Source: Psychrobacillus antarcticus
GTDB taxonomy: Bacteria; Bacillota; Bacilli; Bacillales_A; Planococcaceae
Direction: 5' to 3'
Length of the DNA stretch: 64,000 nucleotides
NCBI RefSeq assembly: GCF_029533155.1
Contig: NZ_JAIZDB010000011.1
Coordinates: forward strand, 22,725 to 86,724
Numbering within the stretch: the first letter of the stretch is position 1; every line of letters starts with the position of its first letter. The translations under genes and the position numbers were made by a program. Shown one piece after another: positions 1-8,332 of this stretch. The notes beneath the pieces were generated by a model. The model was not told where the DNA came from. It made no database searches and saw nothing but the letters and a program-made list of their open reading frames with translations.

Positions 1-804
1 TTGTTGTCAACGGTACTTTTAACTGGTGCACTTGCCGCTTGTGGAAGTGACGCATCTTCAAAAACAGAAGCGATTAATGAAGACAAAATAATAGTAGGTG
101 TAACTGCTGGACCACATGAACAAATTGTGGAAGTGGCTGCTGAAGTAGCAGCTAAAGACGGATTAGAAGTCGAACTTAAAGTATTCTCGGATTATATTTT
201 ACCTAATACAGCATTATCAGAAGGTGATTTAGACGCTAATAGCTATCAACACGAACCTTTCCTTGACACGTTTAACGCGGATCATAGCACAGACTTAGTT
301 ACTGTAGGAAGAACAATATTAAATCCAATGGGCGTGTATTCAGACAAATACAAGTCAATTGATGACCTGCCAGACGGCGCTACTTTTGGTTTACCTAATG
401 ATCCAACAAACGGTGCCCGCGCATTGTATATTTTAGAAGAAGCTGGTTTCATCAAAATTAAAGAAGACAAAAGAGAAACAGCTAGTATTTATGACATTGA
501 AGAAAATCCAAAAAACCTAGAATTTATTGAACTCGAAGCCGCTCAAATACCAAAACAACTAAGTGAAGTAGATGCAGCTGCCATCAACACTAACTTTGCA
601 CTAGAAGCAGGTATCAATCCAAAAGAAGATTCTATTTTACTAGAGTCATCTAACTCTCCTTATGTGAACTATATTGTTGTTCGTGCGGAAAACGAAGATG
701 ATCCAACAATCCAAAAGTTTATAAAAGCATATCAATCTGAAGAAGTAAGAAAATTCATCGAAGAAGAGTTTAAAGGTTCTGTATTACCAAGTTGGGACGA
801 ATAA
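1..804 (+). CDS. metQ: Methionine-type ABC transporter substrate-binding lipoprotein MetQ (5' end cut by window)
   Basis: NlpA/MetQ family solute-binding lipoprotein, anchored outside the membrane, which delivers methionine or a related amino acid to the MetNI importer. The visible protein begins inside a lipoprotein signal peptide: a hydrophobic stretch ends in a GALAAC lipobox, so the mature protein would start at that Cys, about residue 14 of the visible part. The body has family hallmarks such as an early VGVTAGPHEQI strand and a later DAAAINTNFALEAG segment. The first in-window codon is TTG at base 1, but the positively charged N-region of the signal peptide is missing, so the true start lies upstream. 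A hairpin follows the stop, then metN and metI, giving the order Q-N-I. The exact substrate cannot be read from sequence, and the downstream catabolic genes leave open something other than methionine. Confidence 0.93.
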   Translation: MLSTVLLTGALAACGSDASSKTEAINEDKIIVGVTAGPHEQIVEVAAEVAAKDGLEVELKVFSDYILPNTALSEGDLDANSYQHEPFLDTFNADHSTDLVTVGRTILNPMGVYSDKYKSIDDLPDGATFGLPNDPTNGARALYILEEAGFIKIKEDKRETASIYDIEENPKNLEFIELEAAQIPKQLSEVDAAAINTNFALEAGINPKEDSILLESSNSPYVNYIVVRAENEDDPTIQKFIKAYQSEEVRKFIEEEFKGSVLPSWDE

Positions 805-812
805 TTCACTTG

Positions 813-845
813 AAAACGTTACCGACTTCGGTAGCGTTTTCTTTA
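813..845 (+). terminator. Hairpin terminator/attenuator between metQ and metN
   Basis: A 12-bp stem with one G-T wobble (AAAACGTTACCG pairing with CGGTAGCGTTTT, loop ACTT) lies 9 bases after the metQ stop and ends in a short T-run. It sits inside the transporter gene set, so it probably lowers expression of metNI and downstream genes relative to the binding protein. Confidence 0.75.
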
Positions 846-861
846 GAAAGGAAGATAGTAG

Positions 862-1887
862 ATGATTGTATTAGAAAATGTCACGAAAGAGTTTAATAGC
901 AAGAGTGGAACAGTAAAAGCAGTAAAGCGGGTAAATATACAGGTGAATAAAGGAGAAATCCACGGAGTCATCGGTTATAGTGGCGCAGGTAAAAGTACGC
1001 TCATTAGATGCGTAAACCTACTAGAAAAACCAACGGAAGGCAAAGTTTTCATTAACGGAGTAGAACTTACATCCCTTCCCCTTCCTAAGTTGCGTGCAAC
1101 GCGCAATAAAATCGGCATGATATTTCAAGGATTTAATCTATTAAAAACAGCAACTGTTTACGATAATATCGCTATTCCACTAAAACTACTTGGCTACGAT
1201 AAAACCGAAGTAAAAAAACGAGTGGAACAATATTTAGAGATAGTTGGTTTAACTGATAAGCATACGAACTATCCTAACCAGTTATCTGGAGGTCAAAAGC
1301 AGCGCGTAGCTATTGCCCGTGCCCTTGCACAGGAGCCAGAAGTATTACTAAGTGATGAAGCAACAAGTGCGCTTGACCCGGAAACAACTGATTCTATTTT
1401 AGAATTGCTTCTAAAGATTAATCGTGAATTAGGAATTACGATTCTATTAATCACACATGAAATGAATGTCATTCAAAAAATATGTGATCATGTATATGTG
1501 ATGGAAGATGGAGAAATTGTTGAACAAGATACTGCTATTAAACTATTTACTAACCCTACTCACCCAACTACTAAAAAATTTTTAAATACAATCAGTCAGC
1601 GTAACTTATCCTCTTCTTTAATATCTCAGTTAAAAGTTACAGGTGCTGTAACACGTTTAACATTTGTCGGCGAAAGTACTGGAAAACCATTGTTAGCTGA
1701 AGTGAGTCAGAAATTTAATGTACAACCTAACATCTTATCTGCTAATATTATCGAATTGAAAAATGGCATTGTCGGAAATATCGTCGTTCACCTAATTGGG
1801 GACAAAGAACAGGTTAGAAATGCTATCCACTATCTTGAAGAACAAGGTGTAACAACTGAAGAACTGGAGGGACAATCTCATGAGTAG
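862..1887 (+). CDS. metN: Methionine ABC transporter ATP-binding protein MetN
   Basis: Cytoplasmic ATPase that powers MetQ-dependent uptake. Walker A is GYSGAGKST at residues 38-46, the signature LSGGQ at 141-145, and Walker B ends in Asp165-Glu166. After the nucleotide-binding domain, residues about 265-341 form the NIL/ACT-like C-terminal domain that in MetN homologues binds methionine and causes trans-inhibition. The length of 341 aa is normal for MetN. The ATG at 862 follows an AAAGGAAG ribosome site. The gene overlaps metI by 8 bases, so the two are translationally coupled. The regulatory domain supports a methionine-type transporter over other ABC importers. Confidence 0.95.
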   Translation: MIVLENVTKEFNSKSGTVKAVKRVNIQVNKGEIHGVIGYSGAGKSTLIRCVNLLEKPTEGKVFINGVELTSLPLPKLRATRNKIGMIFQGFNLLKTATVYDNIAIPLKLLGYDKTEVKKRVEQYLEIVGLTDKHTNYPNQLSGGQKQRVAIARALAQEPEVLLSDEATSALDPETTDSILELLLKINRELGITILLITHEMNVIQKICDHVYVMEDGEIVEQDTAIKLFTNPTHPTTKKFLNTISQRNLSSSLISQLKVTGAVTRLTFVGESTGKPLLAEVSQKFNVQPNILSANIIELKNGIVGNIVVHLIGDKEQVRNAIHYLEEQGVTTEELEGQSHE

Positions 1888-2551
1888 ATCCGATCAATTT
1901 ATAGAACAGTGGCTACCAATTATTGGCGAATCTGTTTTACAAACATTTCAAATGGTCGGCATTTCCCTTTTCTTCTCTGTATTAATCGGGATTCCACTTG
2001 GGATTTTAATCGTCCTGACTAGACCAGGCCAATCATTAGAAAACAAGGTTATTTATCAGTTAAGTAATTTAATCATAAATATTGTACGCTCTGTTCCTTT
2101 CATCATTTTACTTTTTTTCATTCTGCCTTTTACAAAGTTAATAGTTGGAACATCTATTGGTGTTAAGGGAGTTATCATACCCCTAGTAATTTATTCAGCA
2201 CCATATATCGCTCGCCTAATGGAGTCAGCTTTTTTAGAAGTAGAGAATGGAGTAATTGAGGCATATACAGCAATGGGTATTAGTACACGCGCCATCATTT
2301 GGAATGTCTTACTTCGAGAAGCTCGCCCTTCTATTATATTAGGATTAACCATTTCAACGGTAAGCTTAATCGGTGCAACAGCAATGGCTGGTATGGTTGG
2401 TGCAGGTGGTTTAGGGGACGTGGCATATCGTTTCGGTCACTTAAGACATGAAGTAGACGTTATGTATGCGACAGTTGTCATTTTAATCATCCTTGTTCAG
2501 AGTATCCAATCTATTGGTAACCGTATTGCAGCTAGTATTAAAAAAGATTAG
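1880..2551 (+). CDS. metI: Methionine ABC transporter permease MetI
   Basis: Inner-membrane permease of the MetNI transporter, 223 aa, with several hydrophobic segments and the EAA-type cytoplasmic loop (about residues 119-150, EAYTAMGISTRAIIWNV) that docks on MetN. Its start overlaps the end of metN, and the ATG has a GGAGGG site inside metN. The next gene, a crotonase, starts 14 bases after the stop with its own AGGAGG, so the transporter and the following catabolic genes very likely share a transcript. Confidence 0.95.
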   Translation: MSRSDQFIEQWLPIIGESVLQTFQMVGISLFFSVLIGIPLGILIVLTRPGQSLENKVIYQLSNLIINIVRSVPFIILLFFILPFTKLIVGTSIGVKGVIIPLVIYSAPYIARLMESAFLEVENGVIEAYTAMGISTRAIIWNVLLREARPSIILGLTISTVSLIGATAMAGMVGAGGLGDVAYRFGHLRHEVDVMYATVVILIILVQSIQSIGNRIAASIKKD

Positions 2552-2565
2552 TAGGAGGTTCCAAA

Positions 2566-3342
2566 ATGACAAATTTATTGTATGTGGAGCGTTGTGGATC
2601 TATTGCGACGCTTGTCTTTAATCGAGCGGATAAGAAGAATTCTTTCTCCCTTGCTATGTTTAAACAGTTAGGTGAATTATTAAGTGAACTGGAGAAGGAT
2701 TCGCAAGTTAAATTATTAATACTAAAAGGAGCAGATGAAACTGCATTTTCCTCTGGTGCTGATATAACAGAGTTTCTAGAAAATCGTTTCTCTGCCCAAA
2801 AAGCAAAAGATTATAATGATGCAACACTTGAATCTATTGAAAAATTATATCGTTTCCCAAAACCTACCATAGCGCTTATTAAGACGTTAGCTATTGGGGG
2901 TGGATTGGAGCTTGCAAATTCCTGTGATTTCCGATTCGCATCCTCGGGTAGCAAACTTGGTATCACCGCTGCAAATATAGGCATTATCTATAACCTTGTT
3001 AGTACCAAGCGGTTAGTAAATCTAATCGGACCAACAAAAGCAAAAGAGTTATTGTATACGGCACAACTAATCACTGCTGAAGAAGGAAAAGAAATCGGCT
3101 TAATTGATTTTATCTATCCAATGGAAGAGTTAGAGGAAAAATGCCTTGAGTTTGCTAGTCAAATTATACGTAAATCTTCTGTTGCGAATAATGGTATTAA
3201 ACAAGTAATCCAAGCAATTATCGATGGTGATAATGAAGAAACAAAAGAAATTGAGGAACTTATATTAGCATCCTTCAGCTCCGATGACTATAAAGAAGGC
3301 ATCCAAGCGTTTTTAGAAAAAAGAAAACCAAATTTCTCATAA
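2566..3342 (+). CDS. Crotonase-family protein, methylmalonyl-CoA decarboxylase (ScpB)-like
   Basis: Enoyl-CoA hydratase/isomerase superfamily, 258 aa, cytoplasmic. The first oxyanion-hole segment is FSSGADITEF and the second is IGGGLELANSCD. The position that usually carries the second catalytic Glu of true hydratases reads AANIGIIYNLV. This NxGxxYNLV stretch, and a C-terminus ending in SDDYKEGIQAFLEKRKPNF, resemble E. coli methylmalonyl-CoA decarboxylase ScpB/YgfG, in which the Tyr of YNLV is an active-site residue; the ScpB His of AGHDI is Ala here. I therefore infer an acyl-CoA decarboxylase or isomerase rather than a hydratase, without certainty. It is followed 3 bases later by the ribosome site of the hydroxy-acid oxidase. 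Confidence 0.85.
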   Translation: MTNLLYVERCGSIATLVFNRADKKNSFSLAMFKQLGELLSELEKDSQVKLLILKGADETAFSSGADITEFLENRFSAQKAKDYNDATLESIEKLYRFPKPTIALIKTLAIGGGLELANSCDFRFASSGSKLGITAANIGIIYNLVSTKRLVNLIGPTKAKELLYTAQLITAEEGKEIGLIDFIYPMEELEEKCLEFASQIIRKSSVANNGIKQVIQAIIDGDNEETKEIEELILASFSSDDYKEGIQAFLEKRKPNFS

Positions 3343-3354
3343 GAGGTGTTTCAT

Positions 3355-4491
3355 TTGTCCACTAATGATTTATTATTAAAAAATATCGAAGCAAACGTTC
3401 ACTATCCAATTAATTTCGCCGAATTAGAAGCTGCAGCTAAACGAACGTTAGAACCTGGTCCATTTGGCTACATTCGTTCCTCCGCTGGTGGTGAAGAAAC
3501 GTATAGAAAAAATACAGATTCTTTTTTAAAGTATTCGATCATCCCCCGCTTTTTAACGGATGTATCTACGTTAAATACAGAAGTAACGATTCTAGGACAT
3601 ACATATCCCCACCCCCTATTCATTGCACCTGTTGGTGTGAATAAAATCGCCCATGAAGATGGCGAATTAGCGGTCTCCAAAGCTGCAGCAAAATTCGGAT
3701 TTCCGTATATTCAAAGCACGGTGTCTAGCTATTCTATAGAGGAAATTGCAGCAGAAACAAAAGGCAGTTCCAAATGGTTTCAATTATATTGGTCTTCCCA
3801 AAATAAAGAAATCTCCTTTAGCATGGTTAAAAGAGCAGAAGCTGCTGGCTATGAAGCAATTGTATTAACAGTCGATACAACAATGCTTGGTTGGCGAGAG
3901 GAGGATGTCCGCAACCAATACTCCCCATTAAAACGCGGGTTCGGACAAGGTAACTATGCATCAGATCCAGTATTCATGGCATCTCTTAGCGATCCATCTC
4001 AAGAAAGTATTGTAAATAGCATAGTAGAAAATATATATCACCCTACTTTAAACTGGACTAATATATCGGAGTTACGTGAGCATACAACTCTACCTATCTT
4101 AATAAAAGGAATACTTCATCCTGGGGACGCTAAACTTGCCATTGAAAAAGGAATTGATGGAATAATTGTTTCTAATCATGGAGGTCGGCAATTAGACGGT
4201 GTTATTGCGAGCATTGATGCCCTTCCGGAAATAGTTCAAGCAGTAGATGGACGAATTCCTGTTTTATTTGATAGTGGAATTAGAAGAGGTTCTGACGCAG
4301 TAAAAGCTTTAGCTCTTGGAGCAACTGCAGTTTGTATAGGTCGCCCTGTTATTTGGGGGTTAGCATCTGGTGGTCAAGAAGGTGTCGAACGTGTTTTAGA
4401 GAACTTCCTTCAAGAGACTCGAATTTCTATTTCTTTGAGTGGGGCTCGTAATCTAGAGGAAGTTAAAAAACTAAAGTTATTTAAAGATTAA
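3355..4491 (+). CDS. FMN-dependent alpha-hydroxy-acid oxidizing protein, lactate 2-monooxygenase-like
   Basis: Member of the glycolate/lactate oxidase family (TIM barrel, FMN), which oxidises L-2-hydroxy acids; the lactate 2-monooxygenase branch decarboxylates the 2-oxo product. Supporting signs are the N-terminal GPFGYIRSSAGGEETYRKN region, the WFQLYWSS strand, VLTVDTTMLGWREEDVRNQY, the active-site SNHGGRQLDG with its catalytic His and Arg, and the phosphate-binding DSGIRRG. Length is 378 aa from the TTG at 3355. That TTG has AAGAGGTG six bases upstream; a longer reading from GTG at 3346 would place the start inside this ribosome site. It lies between the crotonase and the CoA-transferase in one apparent operon. 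The substrate is unknown. Confidence 0.9.
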   Translation: MSTNDLLLKNIEANVHYPINFAELEAAAKRTLEPGPFGYIRSSAGGEETYRKNTDSFLKYSIIPRFLTDVSTLNTEVTILGHTYPHPLFIAPVGVNKIAHEDGELAVSKAAAKFGFPYIQSTVSSYSIEEIAAETKGSSKWFQLYWSSQNKEISFSMVKRAEAAGYEAIVLTVDTTMLGWREEDVRNQYSPLKRGFGQGNYASDPVFMASLSDPSQESIVNSIVENIYHPTLNWTNISELREHTTLPILIKGILHPGDAKLAIEKGIDGIIVSNHGGRQLDGVIASIDALPEIVQAVDGRIPVLFDSGIRRGSDAVKALALGATAVCIGRPVIWGLASGGQEGVERVLENFLQETRISISLSGARNLEEVKKLKLFKD

Positions 4492-4518
4492 CGGAATATA
4501 TAAGGTGGTGGACCGACG

Positions 4519-5712
4519 ATGGAACAAGCATTAAAAGGAATGAAAGTACTTGATTTATCCCAGGTGCTTGCAGGACCCTATTGTACGATGGTTTTAGCAG
4601 ATATGGGCGCTGAAGTTATTAAAGTGGAAAAATTCCCTAATGGTGACGACACTAGAAGCATGGGACCGTATATAAAAGAAGAAAGCTATATGTATATGAT
4701 GGTCAATCGAAACAAACGTGGGATATGTCTTAATTTAAAAACAGATCTCGGTTTAGAGGTACTATATAAACTCATTAAAGATGCGGATGTTTTTATTGAA
4801 AATTATCGCCCCGGTGTTACAAAAAAACTTGGAATCGATTATGATACGCTGAAAGCTATAAATCCAGCGATAATTTATTGTTCTATCTCTGGCTATGGTC
4901 AAACAGGACCGTATAAGGATAAAGGAGGCTATGATATTATGGCACAAGGTCTTTCTGGCCTTATTGATATGACTGGAGAGAAAAATGGCAAGCCTGTCAA
5001 AGTAGGTATTGCAATTCATGACATTGCAGCTGCCCAAACGGCCATCCAGTCTATTTTATCCGCCTATATCTATCGTCTTAAAAAAGGCACGGGGCAATAT
5101 GTTGACGTCTCTTTAGTAGATTCGGGTCTCGCCTGGACTGTATGGGAAGCTGCAGCCTATTTTGGAAAAGGTGAAGTACCTCAAAGAAATGGCACAGCGC
5201 ACCGTGTTTCAGCACCCTATCAAGGCTATAAAACGCAGGATGGATTTATCCTTATTGGTGCTGGAAATCAGAAACTTTGGGAAAAATTTTGTTTACAGGT
5301 TGTCCATAAACCAGAATGGCTAACGGAAGAACGATTTTTAACCAATAGTATTCGAGCAAAAAATGCTAGCGAACTGGAGAAAGAAATTGAGAAAGTTCTA
5401 AGTGAACATCCCTCCTCCTACTGGTTAGATCTATTAGATGCTGGAGGCGTCCCTTCTGGACCTATCTATTCATATGATCAAACGTTAAATGATGAACATA
5501 TTTTATCGAGAGATATGATACTAGACTACGAACATCCTATAGCTGGAGCAATGAAAACGCTAGGCTTCCCAGCTAAATTCTCTGAAACGCCCGGACAATT
5601 TAAAACTGCGGCTCCCCTGCTTGGTCAGCATAACAAAGAAATACTTGCTGAGCTTGGATACACAGAAGACGAAGTACAATCATTAATGTCCAGTAAAGTT
5701 ATGAATGGGTAA
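4519..5712 (+). CDS. CaiB/BaiF (class III) CoA-transferase
   Basis: Family III CoA-transferase, 397 aa, which moves CoA between carboxylates by way of an aspartyl anhydride. The N-terminus LKGMKVLDLSQVLAGPYC, the segment FIENYRPGVTKKLGIDY and the GYGQTGPYKDKGGYD region are typical. The probable catalytic Asp is Asp168 in IAIHDIAAA. The start ATG at 4519 follows AAGGTGGTGG. It is the last gene of the metQNI-crotonase-oxidase cluster and ends before a bidirectional hairpin. It probably activates the acid handled by the two upstream enzymes; the acid itself cannot be named from sequence. Confidence 0.92.
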   Translation: MEQALKGMKVLDLSQVLAGPYCTMVLADMGAEVIKVEKFPNGDDTRSMGPYIKEESYMYMMVNRNKRGICLNLKTDLGLEVLYKLIKDADVFIENYRPGVTKKLGIDYDTLKAINPAIIYCSISGYGQTGPYKDKGGYDIMAQGLSGLIDMTGEKNGKPVKVGIAIHDIAAAQTAIQSILSAYIYRLKKGTGQYVDVSLVDSGLAWTVWEAAAYFGKGEVPQRNGTAHRVSAPYQGYKTQDGFILIGAGNQKLWEKFCLQVVHKPEWLTEERFLTNSIRAKNASELEKEIEKVLSEHPSSYWLDLLDAGGVPSGPIYSYDQTLNDEHILSRDMILDYEHPIAGAMKTLGFPAKFSETPGQFKTAAPLLGQHNKEILAELGYTEDEVQSLMSSKVMNG

Positions 5713-5732
5713 ATGAGCGGATTATCAGGGCA

Positions 5733-5743
5733 TTCGACCGATT
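5733..5743 (+). repeat. Single TTCGACCGATT unit
   Basis: An isolated copy of the 11-base unit that forms the 21-bp-period array at 9771-9854. It lies 20 bases after the CoA-transferase stop. The terminator 30 bases downstream also contains AGACCGATT, so its stem may have grown out of the same repeat. Confidence 0.6.
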
Positions 5744-5770
5744 CATCCTTTGATGAGTTATCAAATAAAT

Positions 5771-5797
5771 AGACCGATTGCGCTCTGCAATCGGTCT
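5771..5797. terminator. Bidirectional hairpin between CoA-transferase and Mn catalase
   Basis: A perfect 11-bp stem (AGACCGATTGC with GCAATCGGTCT, 5-base loop) separates two convergent genes, with AT-rich sequence on both sides. It probably ends transcription from both directions. Confidence 0.75.
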
Positions 5798-5814
5798 TAA
5801 TTATTAGTGTACCT

Positions 5815-6708
5815 TTACATATTAGCCATTAATCTTTTTGCAATTGCTTCGTATTCATCCGGTCCTATACCTGGTGCAAATTCCTCTGGAAGTGATCTTA
5901 AATCAGGAATATCATACCCTTTAGGACTTCCTTCTTTTACATATAGCTTCTCACCACTCAATGGATTATTGCCTTTCCAAATCTGATTTATATCTTTGTA
6001 GTCTCCTACATTATTCCATGTGAATAATACATTCCCATACCCTTGTTCTTCATACTTTCTAGCTGTATCAAAGACACGATTATCGAGATTTGGTATTGGT
6101 AGCATTTTCGTAACATCTACTCCTGTTGCTATTTCAATCGCTTTTGCATACGCCAGAACATGCGTCCCACCACGTACAAGTAAGTACCCAATCATCTCTC
6201 GAGCAGTCGGATGATCCGTCATCTCATACACGCGCATTTTATGCGTTCTCGCACCACATTCCAAAAAGAAGTTATGAAGTAAATCCAATACTAAGTTGCC
6301 ACTTGAAAATACGTAATCACCTCTCCATGGATTCCCCATAGAATCTCCCGCTAAGGAAGTTTGAGCATTTGCAATAAAAGCATACGTATTTCGTTTATCG
6401 ATAGCAGCTTGAAGTGGAGAACTGTTCGGGTCACCAGTAAACGAAGAATTTTTATTTAATAAGTTAATAGTATTTGATACTAGTTCCACATGACCAAACT
6501 CTTCTGCAGTTATACTAGCTACTAAATCATAAAATGGTTTTAATTTCCCTCTACCACGAAAATTAAATGACTGGTACATATAGTTATTTAACGTCGACAT
6601 TTCCCCAAACTTTCCACCTAATAACTCTTGAACTGCAGAAGCGGCATTTGCATCCCCATATTCAACTCTCGGTAGATCAATTAATAATTTATCCACTCGC
6701 TGAAACAA
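5815..6708 (-). CDS. Manganese catalase
   Basis: Non-haem dimanganese catalase, 297 aa, which converts hydrogen peroxide to water and oxygen. Metal ligands can be placed: Glu36 (GEMSTL), Glu70 and His73 (TAEEFGHVE), plus a later Glu in FFLECGARTHKM and a His in GGTHVLAYAKA. This matches the ferritin-like four-helix site of the family, close in length to B. subtilis YdbD. The start is TTG at 6708, eight bases after AGAGGAG; the nearest ATG is far inside. It follows the DUF2642 gene by about 20 bases on the same strand. In sporulating relatives this family is often spore-associated (CotJC-like), so a role in the coat is possible. It is one of three catalases in the window. Confidence 0.95.
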   Translation of the reverse strand: MFQRVDKLLIDLPRVEYGDANAASAVQELLGGKFGEMSTLNNYMYQSFNFRGRGKLKPFYDLVASITAEEFGHVELVSNTINLLNKNSSFTGDPNSSPLQAAIDKRNTYAFIANAQTSLAGDSMGNPWRGDYVFSSGNLVLDLLHNFFLECGARTHKMRVYEMTDHPTAREMIGYLLVRGGTHVLAYAKAIEIATGVDVTKMLPIPNLDNRVFDTARKYEEQGYGNVLFTWNNVGDYKDINQIWKGNNPLSGEKLYVKEGSPKGYDIPDLRSLPEEFAPGIGPDEYEAIAKRLMANM

Positions 6709-6727
6709 ATAACAAGCTCCTCTTTTT

Positions 6728-6955
6728 TTAGATTATTGGTGAAATCCACACTATTTGCTGTGTTCTAATATAAAATGGTGTCCCACTTACGTCTATAACT
6801 AGATGATCTGGTGCAATGCTTTTAAGCGTACCTTGCATTGTACTTCTAGTAGTTTGAACAGCAATCATTTTACCCTGTAATCCCATTGCCGCCTGATAAA
6901 CATATCCCTCAAATTGGCTTACAAATTCCACATTTGCTTGCGACTTGTCGTTCAC
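6728..6955 (-). CDS. DUF2642 small protein (YuzF-like)
   Basis: A small protein (75 aa from GTG at 6955, or 83 aa from TTG at 6979) with a DUF2642-type, SM-like beta-barrel pattern: MIAVQTTRSTMQGTLKSIAPDHLVIDV followed by FYIRTQQIVWI. The family is found in spore-formers and its function is not established. I prefer GTG 6955 because AGAAGGG lies about 11 bases before it, whereas TTG 6979 has no visible ribosome site. It is the first gene of a two-gene unit with the manganese catalase, which suggests a joint role in late sporulation or peroxide protection. Confidence 0.75.
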   Translation of the reverse strand: MNDKSQANVEFVSQFEGYVYQAAMGLQGKMIAVQTTRSTMQGTLKSIAPDHLVIDVSGTPFYIRTQQIVWISPII

Positions 6956-7065
6956 TCCATATCCATCCCTTCTTAACAATCATACTAGTGTATGGTATAA
7001 GGTTTTAAATGGTAACAAGAACATGCTATGATGGACTAGGACGTTTAAATAAGTTGGGTGATATA

Positions 7066-7629
7066 ATGATTAAGAGACTATTAGTTACAGGTTATAAAGC
7101 ACATGAATTAGGCATATTTAATGACTCCCATAAAGGAATTCCGATCATTAAACAAACGCTAGAAAATCAACTACGCGTGTTGTTGGATGGAGGTTTAGAA
7201 TGGGTAATATTAGGTGGCGGGCAAGGTGTGGAAACTTGGACTGCCGAACTAATTCTTGATCTGAAGGATGAATATCCACATATAAAATTTGCTATTATTA
7301 CCCCATTTTTAGAGCAAGAAAAAAATTGGAATGAACAAAAAAAAGAAAAGTATGAACGTCTCTTAATGCAAGCAGATTATCATACAAGCGTAACTAAAAA
7401 ACCTTATGAAGCTCCATGGCAATTTATAGAAAGAAATAAATTCGTTGTTCGTAATACAGATGGTATGTTAATCGTGTACGATGAAGAGAATGAAGGCTCT
7501 CCAATGTTCATGAAAAAGTTAGCAGAGCAATATGCTGAAAAAAATGATTATCCAATAATCGTTATTGATGCATATGACCTTCAATTAATGGCAGAAGAAA
7601 TAGCAGAAGAGAGGAATCAATTTCTATGA
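7066..7629 (+). CDS. ypsA: YpsA (DUF1273, SLOG-superfamily protein)
   Basis: Cytoplasmic Rossmann-like protein of the SLOG superfamily, 187 aa, linked in B. subtilis and Staphylococcus to cell-division control. The N-terminus KRLLVTGYKAHELGIF and the glycine-rich nucleotide-binding loop WVILGGGQGVETW are characteristic; the C-terminal half holds AMLIVYDEENEGS-like and PIIVIDAYDLQ strands. The ATG at 7066 is preceded by GGGTGAT; an upstream in-frame ATG at 7009 lacks a ribosome site and would add 19 non-conserved residues. In B. subtilis ypsA lies beside gpsB, while here gpsB is 46 kb away. The gene overlaps the next reading frame by 4 bases. Confidence 0.92.
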   Translation: MIKRLLVTGYKAHELGIFNDSHKGIPIIKQTLENQLRVLLDGGLEWVILGGGQGVETWTAELILDLKDEYPHIKFAIITPFLEQEKNWNEQKKEKYERLLMQADYHTSVTKKPYEAPWQFIERNKFVVRNTDGMLIVYDEENEGSPMFMKKLAEQYAEKNDYPIIVIDAYDLQLMAEEIAEERNQFL

Positions 7630-8198
7630 TTACAAATAAACTCACTAAAAAAATCGAACAATCTACAGGCAATGAAGTAGCATTAACAAACGAGGAAAAA
7701 GATTTTGCAGAAAAAAATCAATTACTTCCCGCAGGAGTAAATGTCGTTCTACAAAGTTTTTTCAACGAAGCAATTATTGAACGATATAACAAAGAAACGG
7801 ATGAACTAATTACGAAAGAATCTATTGAGTTTTTACAATCACCCGTATCCTATTTGAAAGATAATATTCAAGAGTATACTTTTTTAGAAACGCCAGTTTT
7901 GGACATTGTTAGCGTAGATGCAATCGCAGTTGAATACGATGAGGTATTTGAAGTTTACACTGCAATGTTTGGATTATTTATTCAAAAAAAATATACCGCA
8001 GAAATTAGAGCTTTTCTTGATGCCCATTACGATGCAGAGAAAATGCAATATAGTATGATGTTTGCTGCTAATGAAGGTTTATGGGAAATTAATTTACCTA
8101 TAAATTATTTAAAAGGTTTTGATGATTCCTTTTCTATCGAAGAAATGTATCAATTTCTATATTCATTAATCTTTCAGTTAATAGCGAGTATTAAATAA
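7626..8198 (+). CDS. Hypothetical protein coupled to ypsA
   Basis: A 190-aa soluble protein that I do not recognise. It has no signal peptide or membrane segment and is rich in acidic and aromatic residues, with probable alternating helices (for example residues 120-150, AMFGLFIQKKYTAEIRAFLDAHYDAEKM). Its ATG overlaps the ypsA stop in an ATGA arrangement, so it is translated with YpsA and probably works with it or shares its regulation. A strong terminator follows, closing a two-gene operon. Confidence 0.8.
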   Translation: MITNKLTKKIEQSTGNEVALTNEEKDFAEKNQLLPAGVNVVLQSFFNEAIIERYNKETDELITKESIEFLQSPVSYLKDNIQEYTFLETPVLDIVSVDAIAVEYDEVFEVYTAMFGLFIQKKYTAEIRAFLDAHYDAEKMQYSMMFAANEGLWEINLPINYLKGFDDSFSIEEMYQFLYSLIFQLIASIK

Positions 8199-8210
8199 AA
8201 CTAATCATGT

Positions 8211-8247
8211 AACAATCCCAAAGAAATATATTGGGATTGTTTTTTTA
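8211..8247 (+). terminator. Rho-independent terminator of the ypsA operon
   Basis: An 11-bp perfect stem (AACAATCCCAA with TTGGGATTGTT) followed by a T-tract. Confidence 0.9.
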
Positions 8248-8332
8248 TTTTTATTGCTTGCATATTTTATGCGTTTTTGTTCAAACTACAAGAGATGTTT
8301 CATCACAGTTTCTACAAGGAGGAAAAGTTGGA

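Noticed and set aside
3346..3354. GTG at 3346 as the start of the hydroxy-acid oxidase
   Set aside because: It lies inside the AAGAGGTG ribosome site that serves TTG 3355.
8231..8332. N-terminal extension of the coat protein from 8231
   Set aside because: It runs through the ypsA-operon terminator and lacks a ribosome site; ATG 8333 has AAGGAGG.
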